The notes below the pieces were generated by a model. That model ran no database searches. It saw only the letters and a program-made list of their open reading frames with translations, and was not told the origin of the DNA. Below, piece by piece: positions 1 to 8,136 of a stretch of DNA of 12,734 bases. Origin of the DNA: Flavobacteriales bacterium (GTDB lineage: Bacteria; Bacteroidota; Bacteroidia; Flavobacteriales; BACL11). The stretch lies in contig JABGXK010000145.1 of NCBI GenBank assembly GCA_018675825.1, positions 1 through 12,734 of the forward strand. The letters are read 5' to 3'. How positions within the stretch are numbered: position 1 is the stretch's first letter; each line of letters opens with the position of its first letter. The translations under genes were made by a program, and so were the position numbers.

Positions 1-2
1 GC

Positions 3-791
3 TTAGTGTCTCTATTAGATATTGCGAGTTTTTTAGTAAATAACTCTGAACAGTATGAAGAGGTTTTAAAGGCAACTTCAGATATGAAAGCTGTAATTAG
101 ATATTTCAAAAAAGATTATAGTAATGGAAATACATACGGTGTTGATACAAATGCATTTTTTATAGGAGGAATATCATCTGGTGGTATTACAGCGATTCAT
201 ACTGCATATATAGATAATGTTAGTGATCTGCCTACCAGCCCAATTGATGTTCAAGCAATCGCAAATAACCTTGGAGGTATAGAGGGTGACGCAGGAAATT
301 TTGGATATTCATCATCAATAAAAGGTATAATCAGTTTTGCCGGCGGAATAAATCAATTAAACTGGATAGATAGTTCGGATGAACCTATTTTTAGCGCTCA
401 GGGAGATAATGATGTTATTGTTAATTACAATTGTGGACCAGGACTTAATAATCCGACTGTTCTGAATTTATGTGGTTTAGCTGAAATTCATCCTATATGT
501 GATAGTTTATCGATAATCAACCAATCACTTACATTTAACAATGTAGATCATCTATGGGTGATTGGCAATACACAACCTGAATTTCTGCAAGCAGTTGATT
601 CTGTAGTAAACTTTCTATATCCTCTAATTACATGTAATCAAACTACAAATATTACAGAATTTAAGCCAATCAAGCGAAAATTAGTTTGTATTACCAATAC
701 ACTTGGAAAGATTATAAATAAAAAATTCAATATCCCTATGTTATATATATATGATGATGGTTATGTTGAGAAAAAAATAATATTCAAATAA
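3..791 (+). CDS. Secreted alpha/beta-hydrolase (esterase-like) with T9SS sorting tail, 5' end missing
   Basis: This is the C-terminal part of an exported hydrolase. The reading frame is open to the left edge, so the N-terminal signal and first strands lie outside; the GTG at position 6 is probably only an internal codon. Counting from that GTG, G-I-S-S-G at residues 55-59 is a nucleophile elbow (Ser57). The acidic member of the triad is probably Asp134 or Asp136 in GDND, just before a VNY that resembles the usual VPY, and His182 in VDHLW fits the catalytic histidine. Residues about 218-261 match a T9SS type A sorting domain: a short strand with LGK, then YIYDDGYVEKKIIF. Proteins of this type are translocated by Sec, moved across the outer membrane by the T9SS, and released or anchored at the surface. 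The substrate is unknown; carboxylesterase or polyester depolymerase activity is the closest guess. A 6-base gap to the next gene suggests co-transcription. Confidence 0.8.
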   Translation, partial: LVSLLDIASFLVNNSEQYEEVLKATSDMKAVIRYFKKDYSNGNTYGVDTNAFFIGGISSGGITAIHTAYIDNVSDLPTSPIDVQAIANNLGGIEGDAGNFGYSSSIKGIISFAGGINQLNWIDSSDEPIFSAQGDNDVIVNYNCGPGLNNPTVLNLCGLAEIHPICDSLSIINQSLTFNNVDHLWVIGNTQPEFLQAVDSVVNFLYPLITCNQTTNITEFKPIKRKLVCITNTLGKIINKKFNIPMLYIYDDGYVEKKIIFK

Positions 792-797
792 TATATA

Positions 798-1604
798 ATG
801 AGAGATAAACAAAATGATAACGTTAAATTTAAAAAGTCAAGATCCTCAAAAAATAATTTTAGAAAGAGACAAAATGACAAAAAAACAATAAACGATGGAT
901 TAACTCGGCTTAATAAGCATATTGCTCGAGCTGGCATTTGCTCCAGAAGAGAAGCTGATAAATTTATAGAAGCAGGAGTTGTAAAGGTTAATGGTAAGGT
1001 TATTACTGAAATGGGTTATAAAGTTAAAAATGATGATGTTGTGAAATTTAATAACTCAACACTCAAAAATCAGAAGCTACAATATATTTTGCTTAATAAG
1101 CCTAAGAATTATGTAACTAATATTAATGATCCATTTAAGAAAAACTCTATAATGAGGCTTATAGAGGGGAAGTGTAAAGAAGATTTGTCTCCAATTGGTA
1201 AACTTGATAAAATCACAACTGGATTAATCTTATTTACTAATGATGGGGAATTAATGAAAAAACTAAGTAAAAGAACACAAAGCACTAAAAGTATCTACCA
1301 AATTAATCTTGACAAAAACCTACTTTCAAGTGATTTAAAGAAAATTAAAGAAAATATATACCCACATGAAAATAAAGTAAAAGTACTTGATATATCATAT
1401 GTAAGTGGTAAAGACAAAAAAGAAATTGGCATTGAAATCCAATCTCCAACTAATAATGCGATAAGAAAAGTCTTTGAAGATCTTGGATATAACCCTACTA
1501 AAATTGACAGAGTTTATTATTGTGGTCTTACTAAGAAAAATCTTCCCAGAAAAGAAAGTCGTTTTCTAACTAATGAAGAGATAACAATACTAAAAAGACA
1601 ATAA
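798..1604 (+). CDS. Divergent RsuA/RluB/RluF-family pseudouridine synthase
   Basis: Likely isomerises a uridine in ribosomal RNA to pseudouridine in the cytoplasm. A lysine/arginine-rich N-terminal extension (about residues 1-35) is followed by an S4 RNA-binding domain (about 36-90, with RLNKHIARAGICSRREAD and VNGK). The catalytic domain starts at YILLNKPKNYVTN. The catalytic aspartate is Asp137 in GKLDKITTGLILFTNDG. The family motif is normally GRLD, so Lys135 is a conservative but uncommon change. The later NR-x-VRR-F motif is also degenerate, reading NNAIRKVFEDLGY, while the end (DRVYYCGLTKKNLPR, then RFLTNEEI) is typical of Bacteroidota members. Length (268 aa) is normal for a member with a short extension. 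The ATG at 798 is the first start in the open frame and gives a plausible basic N-terminus. The family is secure; the rRNA target (RluB, RluF or another) is not, so no symbol is given. Confidence 0.88.
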   Translation: MRDKQNDNVKFKKSRSSKNNFRKRQNDKKTINDGLTRLNKHIARAGICSRREADKFIEAGVVKVNGKVITEMGYKVKNDDVVKFNNSTLKNQKLQYILLNKPKNYVTNINDPFKKNSIMRLIEGKCKEDLSPIGKLDKITTGLILFTNDGELMKKLSKRTQSTKSIYQINLDKNLLSSDLKKIKENIYPHENKVKVLDISYVSGKDKKEIGIEIQSPTNNAIRKVFEDLGYNPTKIDRVYYCGLTKKNLPRKESRFLTNEEITILKRQ

Positions 1605-1648
1605 AAACACAAGAATAGATATGTCTTATCGTTATTTAATTATATAGT

Positions 1649-4102
1649 ATGAAAAAAATAATTAAACAAATAAGTATAATTCTAATCTCAATAGTCACAA
1701 TCCTTGGTGTTGCGAGTTTAATAATAGCCTCGCTCTTTAGTGAGAAGATAGAGCAATCTGTAATTCAGAATATTACGAATAAAGTTAAAAGTAATATAGA
1801 AGTAGGAGATGTTACTTTTAAAATTTTTGAAGATTTCCCATACTCAGCAGTAAAGATATCTAATCTATACATACAGGAATCAAGTGATTTTGGAGATGAC
1901 ACTCTGATCTTTACCAAAAAAGCATATATAAAATTTAGTTTATTTGAAGTTTTATCTGAAAAGATGGATATTGATAATATAAAATTAACTGATGGGGTTA
2001 TATCAATCAAGTATAACGATAATGACAATAACTATAATGTTTTCAAAAAGAACAAGGAAGGTTATATCGATTTAAATAATATCGAACTTATTAATACTCA
2101 ATTTAGATATAGTGGAACAAAAAGTAATTCTAATATCATTTTAGATTGTAAAACTATAAATATTCAAACATCCGATGACAATAAGATGGAGATTTCTGGT
2201 CAGGCTATTGGAAATAAGCTAGTGGTTAATAATAAAGATTATATTAGTAAAAAAGATTTATTTCTAGAGCTTAAAATACAGAATAAAGAAAAAAAATTAA
2301 TAATAACTAAATCAATAATTCAAGTTAATGATCTTAAATTCATTCTATCAGGAAGTTTAGATAGCACTAATTATTTAGACCTTGTATTAGATGGTGAAAA
2401 TCAAAATATAAACTCCTTAATGAAGGAAACTCCCAAACATATTAATCATATATACTCGTCATTTCTAGCTAATGGAACTATTAATTATAGAGGATCCATT
2501 CAGGGGGTTATTAGTAAAGAAAAAAACCCACATATAGATTTCAATTATTCTATTAAGGAAGGGGTTTTTAATGTGAAAAAATATCCTTTTCATTTATCAG
2601 ACTTATCTTGTTCAGGAACTATCAATAATGGCTTAAACAACAACTTCAATTCTACAGAAATATTTTTTGAAAATTTTAAAGCTAATACTAAAAAGGGAGG
2701 AGTTAGTGGCTATTTTAGCGTTAGTAATCTAAATAATTATTTTCTCAATGCTAATTTTAAATCTAACTGGGAAATGCAAGAAGCTAATTATTATTTTCCA
2801 GAAAGTCCATTGTATGAATGTAGTGGGGCTATAAACGCACAAACAATATATAAGGGTAATATCTCTTTTGACGACCAATTTGCAAAACATTTTACAGAAG
2901 CAAAGCACTTATCTAAAGTTAGTCTTTCTAATATTAAGTTTCTCTATAAAAATTATCCAATACCTATTAAAATAGAAAGTAGTGATTTTGAAATAGAAAA
3001 CAATAGAATACAAGTACATAATAGTAGAATCAATATTAAGGATAGTGATTTAGCTTTTGATGGTAAACTAACGAATATCTTGCGTTACATCATGCTTGAA
3101 GATCATATTAAATTTGATATAAATGGAAATTTAAAATCTCAAACCTTAAACCTTAAAGATCTTATTGCAAATGAAAATCAAGATAATAGTACTTTAGAAA
3201 GTATCCTTCCAGAATATATGACACTAAAAATAAATACAACAATTAGGAGTCTTTCATATAACAATATCTATCCAAATAATGTTAAAGGAGAACTTAACTA
3301 TAGTAATAAATCACTTACCGCCAAAAAATTAAATATGAATATATTTAGTGGAAAAATGATTTTAGATGGCAAGTTTTATCAAAATACCTTAGATGAATAT
3401 AAGGCAACATCAAGCATTAAACTTGAAAAAGTGAATATTAATCAAGTTTTTAGCTCATTTAATAATTTTGGACAAGATTTTATTCAGAATAAACATATAA
3501 AAGGAATTTGCTCGTCAAATATTATCCTAAATACATTTTGGGATTCAAAGCTTAAATTTCAAACAAAAAAACTTGATATAAGCGCTAAAATAACTATTGA
3601 GGAAGGTGAATTAATAAACTTTAAGCCTCTTGAGAGTGTTTCTAATTTTGTAAAATTAAAAGACTTATACCATATTAAATTTTCAAAATTAGAAAATGAA
3701 ATCAAAATTAAGAACGAAGTGATTCTAATACCAAGCATGGAAATCAAATCTAATGCACTAAGCCTACTCATATCAGGAAAACATAAATTTAATCAAGAAT
3801 ATAATTATAAAATAAATCTTTTACTCTCTGAACTACTTACAAAGAGATTCCAGAATAACACACCTGATTTTAACCAAAAAGACACCTTAAGTCCTGTTAA
3901 AACTAATCTTCAATTAAAAATGTCTGGTAATAGAGATGATATGAATATATCATTTGAAAAATTAAAAATTAAAGAGCATATCCAAAATAAAATAAAAACA
4001 GAAGTTATAAATATCAAAAAAATTATATCAGAAGAAATAGACAAGAAAGGTATAGTTGAAGAAAATGATGATATAGATATTGAATGGGATGATAACTTAT
4101 AA
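1649..4102 (+). CDS. AsmA-like inner-membrane/periplasmic protein
   Basis: An 817-residue envelope protein of the AsmA-like superfamily. Residues about 5-28 form one hydrophobic segment (signal anchor). It is followed by the Bacteroidota AsmA opening: FKIFEDFPYSAVKISNLYIQ, then a stretch where a named layer of strands begins (about residues 45-110). The body is a long beta-rich repeat region. The most family-like part is at the C-terminal end, with NMNIFSGKMILDGKF near residue 560 and EGELINFKPLESVSNFVKLK near 651-670. The last 40 residues are charged and end in an acidic tail (DDIDIEWDDNL). Related proteins (AsmA, TamB, YhdP) form hydrophobic grooves that carry phospholipids between membranes or affect outer-membrane assembly; that role here is inferred from family. 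It lies 44 bases after the pseudouridine synthase and 23 bases before a sensor kinase. No obvious promoter is seen in the 44-base gap. Confidence 0.82.
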   Translation: MKKIIKQISIILISIVTILGVASLIIASLFSEKIEQSVIQNITNKVKSNIEVGDVTFKIFEDFPYSAVKISNLYIQESSDFGDDTLIFTKKAYIKFSLFEVLSEKMDIDNIKLTDGVISIKYNDNDNNYNVFKKNKEGYIDLNNIELINTQFRYSGTKSNSNIILDCKTINIQTSDDNKMEISGQAIGNKLVVNNKDYISKKDLFLELKIQNKEKKLIITKSIIQVNDLKFILSGSLDSTNYLDLVLDGENQNINSLMKETPKHINHIYSSFLANGTINYRGSIQGVISKEKNPHIDFNYSIKEGVFNVKKYPFHLSDLSCSGTINNGLNNNFNSTEIFFENFKANTKKGGVSGYFSVSNLNNYFLNANFKSNWEMQEANYYFPESPLYECSGAINAQTIYKGNISFDDQFAKHFTEAKHLSKVSLSNIKFLYKNYPIPIKIESSDFEIENNRIQVHNSRINIKDSDLAFDGKLTNILRYIMLEDHIKFDINGNLKSQTLNLKDLIANENQDNSTLESILPEYMTLKINTTIRSLSYNNIYPNNVKGELNYSNKSLTAKKLNMNIFSGKMILDGKFYQNTLDEYKATSSIKLEKVNINQVFSSFNNFGQDFIQNKHIKGICSSNIILNTFWDSKLKFQTKKLDISAKITIEEGELINFKPLESVSNFVKLKDLYHIKFSKLENEIKIKNEVILIPSMEIKSNALSLLISGKHKFNQEYNYKINLLLSELLTKRFQNNTPDFNQKDTLSPVKTNLQLKMSGNRDDMNISFEKLKIKEHIQNKIKTEVINIKKIISEEIDKKGIVEENDDIDIEWDDNL

Positions 4103-4125
4103 TTTACTTATTTTTACTACTTAAT

Positions 4126-5397
4126 ATGAATATTTATTCTAAAAAACAAGTATGGAAAGTGGCATTATCAATATTAGCAATTTTGATTAGTGTAGCATCA
4201 CTTTTTATAACAAATAGGTTAGTAAAAGAATTAAAGCATGAAGAGAGAAAGAAAATAGAGATTTGGGCTCAAGCTACCAAAAAACTTGCTAACGCCAATA
4301 TTGAAGATGTAGGTGATTTCTCCCTTGCCTTGAAAGTAGTCTCTGAAAATACAAATATACCAGTCATTCTAGTTGACGAATGTGATAGTATTTTAGAGAC
4401 AAGACACCTTAGTTTTTACTCAAGTTCAGATAGTTTAGTTTTATCTAACTATCAAAAGATAATTTACAAATCAAAGCTAATACCAAAAGATAGCGTTACT
4501 ATTCATAAAGCCAAAAAACTAATGAATAGATATCGAGGGTTTTTGAGAAATACCTTAAGTAAAATGCGTGAAAGTGATGATAAGCCAATAGAAATAAATT
4601 TAATAAAAGGAAAACAATGGATCTACTATAAAGATTCTAAACTACTTAATAACCTTCGTTATTATCCTATATATCAACTAATATTTATTACAGTATTTGT
4701 TTTTATTGGATACATGTTTTTTAGTTCTGCAAGAAAATCTGAACAAAATCAAGTCTGGGCAGGAATGGCAAAAGAAACAGCACATCAAATAGCCACACCA
4801 CTATCCTCACTTATGGCGTGGTTAGAGCTAATTAAAGATGGGAAGAATGAAGATATGGTATTTGAGATGCAGAAAGATCTTAATCGACTAGAAACAATAG
4901 CAGATAGATTTTCAAAAATTGGCTCTAAGCCTAAACTTCAAAGTCATAACGTTATTTTATTAGTAGAAAAGTCAGTCAAGTATCTCAAATCTCGTCTATC
5001 ACAAAACACTGAATTTATAATAGATAATAATACTAATAAATTATATGCAGATGTAAATAAAACTCTATTAGAATGGGTGATAGAAAATATATGTAAAAAT
5101 GCAGTTGATGCAATGCAAGGAAAAGGTAAAATAAAAATATCATTTCTTAACAACCCTTATGAAATTCAAATAATCATTAAGGATACTGGTAAAGGAATTA
5201 ATAAAGTGCTCATGAACGATATTTTTAAGCCAGGTGTTACTACTAAAAAAAGAGGATGGGGGTTGGGACTTTCTTTATCTAAGCGAATAATTGAAGATTA
5301 CCATAAAGGTAAGATTTTTATTAAAGAATCAAGTGCAAGAGAAGGCACTTCATTTGTAATATCTTTACCAAAGAAATCACAAGCTACAGTGTCCTAA
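4126..5397 (+). CDS. Membrane sensor histidine kinase, orphan (no adjacent regulator)
   Basis: A 423-residue kinase with two membrane segments (about residues 10-29 and 181-200) enclosing a periplasmic region of about 150 residues. The cytoplasmic part begins directly after the second helix, without a clear HAMP domain. The phospho-acceptor is His220 in GMAKETAHQIATPLSSLMAW, a variant H-box (AHQ instead of SHE) that is common in Bacteroidota kinases of this type. The ATPase core has the N-box (NICKNAVDAM, Asn325), G1 box DTGKG at 353-357, an F-box-like IFKPG and the G2 box GWGLGLSLSKRII (about 377-389). All residues needed for ATP binding look present. No response regulator is encoded on this strand, so its partner must be elsewhere. 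The gene directly follows the AsmA-like gene. Its 3' end overlaps the end of the convergent msrBA gene by 21 bases. The signal is unknown. Confidence 0.88.
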   Translation: MNIYSKKQVWKVALSILAILISVASLFITNRLVKELKHEERKKIEIWAQATKKLANANIEDVGDFSLALKVVSENTNIPVILVDECDSILETRHLSFYSSSDSLVLSNYQKIIYKSKLIPKDSVTIHKAKKLMNRYRGFLRNTLSKMRESDDKPIEINLIKGKQWIYYKDSKLLNNLRYYPIYQLIFITVFVFIGYMFFSSARKSEQNQVWAGMAKETAHQIATPLSSLMAWLELIKDGKNEDMVFEMQKDLNRLETIADRFSKIGSKPKLQSHNVILLVEKSVKYLKSRLSQNTEFIIDNNTNKLYADVNKTLLEWVIENICKNAVDAMQGKGKIKISFLNNPYEIQIIIKDTGKGINKVLMNDIFKPGVTTKKRGWGLGLSLSKRIIEDYHKGKIFIKESSAREGTSFVISLPKKSQATVS

Positions 5398-6219
5398 ATT
5401 ATTTTTTTTTATATAATCTTGGTGATACTCTTCAGCCCTATAGAATGCTTGATGACTTATAATTTTTGTAACAATAGGCTGCTGGAAATTTTGTTGAAAC
5501 TGCTTCATTAAATTTTCTGCAATTTTTTTTTGATCTGAAGAATGATGGAAAATAACAGATCGATACTGGGTACCAATATCACTACCTTGGCGATCCAATG
5601 TTGTTGGATTATGATTATCCCAGAATATATTTAATAATTTTTTATATTCTAATTCTCTAGAATCATATAATACCTGTACGACCTCAACATGATTCGTTTC
5701 TCCTAAACAAACTTCTTCATATGTTGGATTATCTGTTGTTCCGCCCATATAGCCAACTTGAGTATCATATACTCCTATAATATCAGAAAAAACATTTTGA
5801 ACTGCCCAAAAACAGCCAGCACCAAATGTTGCTTTCTTTAAATTATTATGAGCTAAAAATTTTATACTTAATGAATTAACGCAATGTCTAGTATTTTTCT
5901 TTGTTACATTCTCTCCAGTAAAAACATGTCCTAAGTGTCCATCACATCTTGAACAACAAATTTCTACTCTATCAATAGATAGAGATTTATCTTCATAACG
6001 ATTAATAGCTCCTGGAATTTCATCATCAAAAGACGGCCATCCACATCCTGAATTAAATTTAGAGGCTGACTCATATAGTATATTTGAACAAGCACGACAT
6101 ACAAAAATACCTGCATCAAAATGATTATTGTACTCTCCAGAGAAAGGAGATTCTGTCCCTTTATTAACGATTATTTCTTTTTCTTGGTTGGTTAAAAATT
6201 CAAAGTAATTTTTTTTCAT
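5377..6219 (-). CDS. msrBA: Bifunctional peptide-methionine sulfoxide reductase MsrB-MsrA fusion
   Basis: Reduces methionine sulfoxide in proteins: the MsrB half acts on the R epimer and the MsrA half on the S epimer, normally with thioredoxin as reductant. MsrB spans about residues 1-123. Zinc ligands are Cys41/Cys44 (CRAC) and Cys89/Cys92 (CSRC); GCGWPSF follows the family, and the catalytic Cys113 lies in RHCVNSLSIKF. MsrA spans about 128-280, with catalytic Cys136 in GAGCFWAVQ, then GTQYRS and EEYHQDY. Cys278 near the end may be the resolving cysteine. No signal peptide is visible, so the enzyme is predicted to be cytoplasmic. The order is MsrB then MsrA; the reverse order also occurs in nature. 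The ATG at 6219 lies 20 bases inside the upstream kinase gene, so translation is probably coupled. It is the last gene of the six-gene operon; its stop lies within the convergent kinase gene. Confidence 0.95.
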   Translation of the reverse strand: MKKNYFEFLTNQEKEIIVNKGTESPFSGEYNNHFDAGIFVCRACSNILYESASKFNSGCGWPSFDDEIPGAINRYEDKSLSIDRVEICCSRCDGHLGHVFTGENVTKKNTRHCVNSLSIKFLAHNNLKKATFGAGCFWAVQNVFSDIIGVYDTQVGYMGGTTDNPTYEEVCLGETNHVEVVQVLYDSRELEYKKLLNIFWDNHNPTTLDRQGSDIGTQYRSVIFHHSSDQKKIAENLMKQFQQNFQQPIVTKIISHQAFYRAEEYHQDYIKKNNLGHCSL

Positions 6220-7450
6220 CTTTAAAATTTAGGTTAAATCTATGCTTTTCATCAAAGCTGTAATCAATATCTATATAATAAAAATTACAGATTTTTTTCA
6301 CTATTGACAGGCCAATACCCAAACTGTCTTTGTTGTTACTTCTTACAAATCTTTTAAATATATTTTCCTTATTTAATAATTTCTGTCCAGTATTTATTAT
6401 TTGTAGAAGATTTCCTTCTAAGACAATATCAATAGAACCATTTTGATTATTATGCATAATTGCGTTTTTAATAATATTTAAAAACAATGTATCAGCCAGA
6501 TATCTATTCATCTTAAAATCTAATGTATTACAAATATTAGTTGTTAAAATAATTTTCTTTTCTGATATTAAATCACTAAAGAAATCTAACTTTTCATGTA
6601 TTATTTTATCTATTGAAATAACAGATTGATCTGTGTAGAAACTATTATCAATTTTAGTTAATAGTATTAATGCCTGATTAATTTTTGCTAAACGACTAGT
6701 AGTATTCATTATTATTTCCAACTGCTCCATTTCTTCTTTCTTTAAATTCTCAGATTGTAATAATTCATCTGCTTTAGAGCTAATAATTGCTAATGGGGTT
6801 TGTATCTCATGAGATACATTTTCTGTGTACTCTTTTTGATCGTTAAAATCACCACTTATCTTTATAGACATTGTTTTCAAAACCTCTGTTAATTTCTTTA
6901 ATTCATCAATTTCAGCATTTTCAAAATACATTAACTCAGGTTTACTAATATTAAAGTTTTCTAACTTGCGTACCGTGCTGTAAAACACCTTTAAACCTCT
7001 TCGAACACTTATCTGATTTAAGAAGAAAATAATTAAGAAAAAAACCATAGCCAACGCTACATTTAAAATTACTATTCTCCATACTAACAAATCTGTTTGA
7101 GCTTGAGATTGAAGAATCTCTACTTTATATATTTTATTTTGAAAATTATGATAAAAACATATCTTTCTATATAAAACATATTTATCATTTTCAATTAATA
7201 CAGTATCTGAAAATTGGGTTGTATTTATAACGAATGATTCATTTATAAAAACATGTTGATTAGAAGCACTATTTATATCGTTTTTACTATTAATATTATC
7301 AATAAAATTACCTTGCATTTGATATAGCCTAGATGAAAGGTCTTCAGCTAAAATACTACGAACTGCAAAGTACATAAATACACTTCCAATAAGAAAGAAG
7401 ATTGTACTCAATGAGATAAAACTTAAGCTAGTCTTAGTTGTTAATTTCAT
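6200..7450 (-). CDS. Two-component sensor histidine kinase
   Basis: A 416-residue membrane kinase and the evident partner of the response regulator immediately upstream. Two membrane helices (about residues 8-30 and 124-145) bracket a periplasmic sensor region of about 90 residues that matches no domain I recognise and contains a single cysteine (Cys98). A HisKA domain follows, with His214 in NVSHEIQTPLAII. In the ATPase domain the N-box is NIIKNAIMHNN (Asn329 region) and the G2 box is SLGIGLSIVKKI. The usual D-x-G-x-G of the G1 box is replaced by NTGQK (about 353-357), a relaxed form seen in Bacteroidota kinases; activity is likely but less certain than for the other kinase here. Its ATG overlaps the regulator stop by one base (TAATG), and its 3' end overlaps msrBA by 20 bases. 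Confidence 0.9.
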   Translation of the reverse strand: MKLTTKTSLSFISLSTIFFLIGSVFMYFAVRSILAEDLSSRLYQMQGNFIDNINSKNDINSASNQHVFINESFVINTTQFSDTVLIENDKYVLYRKICFYHNFQNKIYKVEILQSQAQTDLLVWRIVILNVALAMVFFLIIFFLNQISVRRGLKVFYSTVRKLENFNISKPELMYFENAEIDELKKLTEVLKTMSIKISGDFNDQKEYTENVSHEIQTPLAIISSKADELLQSENLKKEEMEQLEIIMNTTSRLAKINQALILLTKIDNSFYTDQSVISIDKIIHEKLDFFSDLISEKKIILTTNICNTLDFKMNRYLADTLFLNIIKNAIMHNNQNGSIDIVLEGNLLQIINTGQKLLNKENIFKRFVRSNNKDSLGIGLSIVKKICNFYYIDIDYSFDEKHRFNLNFKDEKKLL

Positions 7451-8136
7451 TAAACAGTAAATTTATAACCAACCCCATATATGTTTCTAATATAGTCTGG
7501 AGATCCTGATTTCTCTAATTTCTTTTTAAGGTTCTTTATGTGTCCGTAAATCACATCATCTGAAAATCCATAATCAAAGTATTTTGATGACATGTACTCT
7601 GCTAAATTCGTTTTACTTAATACTCTGTTTTTATTTGATGTAAAATATAATAACAAGTTAAATTCTGTATTCGTTAACTCAATATCACAATCATTAATAA
7701 CAAGGCGCATCTGATCTGGAATTACTTTTAAAGCTCCAATCACTATCTCATTGTTTCCTTCAAAGTTAAGTCTTCTGATAAGAGACTTAACACGGGCATT
7801 AAGCTCTGGCATGAAAAATGGTTTAGTCAAATAATCATCTGCACCTAAATCTAAACCTTCAACTTTCTTATCTAATGCATCTTTAGCTGATATTATAATA
7901 ACCCCACATGTATAGTCCTTTTGCTTAATTTCTTTTATAAGGCTTAGCCCATCACCATCTGGAAGTCCCAAATCTAAGAGAACAGTATTATAACTGTTTT
8001 TTTTAAGCAATTCCCTAGCACTCTTAAGTCTCGAAACATGAGTACACACATAACTATTATCACTTAAGTACTTAACAACTAGTTTTGCTAATGAGGACTC
8101 ATCCTCGACTAATAATATTTTATTTTTACTATGCAT
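7450..8136 (-). CDS. OmpR/PhoB-family response regulator
   Basis: A 228-residue transcription regulator. The receiver domain (about residues 5-120) has the acidic pair Glu11/Asp12, phospho-acceptor Asp55 in VLLDLGLPDGDG, Ser83 in IISAKD and Lys105 in DDYLTKPF, so all phosphorylation residues are present. The C-terminal winged helix (about 130-228) carries ELTNTEFNLLLYF, the recognition part DDVIYGHIKNLKKKL, and the closing YIRNIYGVGYKF. It is expected to be phosphorylated by the kinase encoded directly downstream, with which it shares a TAATG stop/start junction, and to bind direct repeats upstream of its target genes. The operon that contains it, with porin, flavin protein and msrBA, is the obvious candidate target, but no operator could be identified by eye. 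Its start overlaps the end of the preceding membrane protein gene by 8 bases. Confidence 0.95.
   Translation of the reverse strand: MHSKNKILLVEDESSLAKLVVKYLSDNSYVCTHVSRLKSARELLKKNSYNTVLLDLGLPDGDGLSLIKEIKQKDYTCGVIIISAKDALDKKVEGLDLGADDYLTKPFFMPELNARVKSLIRRLNFEGNNEIVIGALKVIPDQMRLVINDCDIELTNTEFNLLLYFTSNKNRVLSKTNLAEYMSSKYFDYGFSDDVIYGHIKNLKKKLEKSGSPDYIRNIYGVGYKFTV

Noticed and set aside
6..791. GTG at position 6 as the true start of the first gene
   Set aside because: The codon before it (TTA) is in frame and open to the window edge, and the protein lacks a signal peptide and the first part of the hydrolase fold, so the gene is cut by the window.
1605..1648. A promoter in the 44-base gap before the AsmA-like gene
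   Set aside because: No TAnnTTTG with a TTG at suitable spacing could be found there.
1765..2028. An open - strand frame of 87 codons inside the AsmA-like gene
   Set aside because: It lies entirely within a well-supported gene, has no recognisable domain, and is best explained as a shadow of AT-rich coding sequence. The same applies to similar frames at 3559-3771, 4944-5153, 10447-10698, 10769-10978 and 11454-11651.
5377..6219. MsrBA as a periplasmic enzyme matching the envelope theme of its operon
   Set aside because: The N-terminus is charged and has no hydrophobic segment or lipobox, and the upstream overlap leaves no room for a longer start with a signal that is visible in this frame.
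4126..8136. The orphan kinase and the OmpR regulator as a pair
   Set aside because: The regulator has its own kinase with a TAATG overlap on the same strand; the orphan kinase is on the opposite strand and of another kinase subtype.
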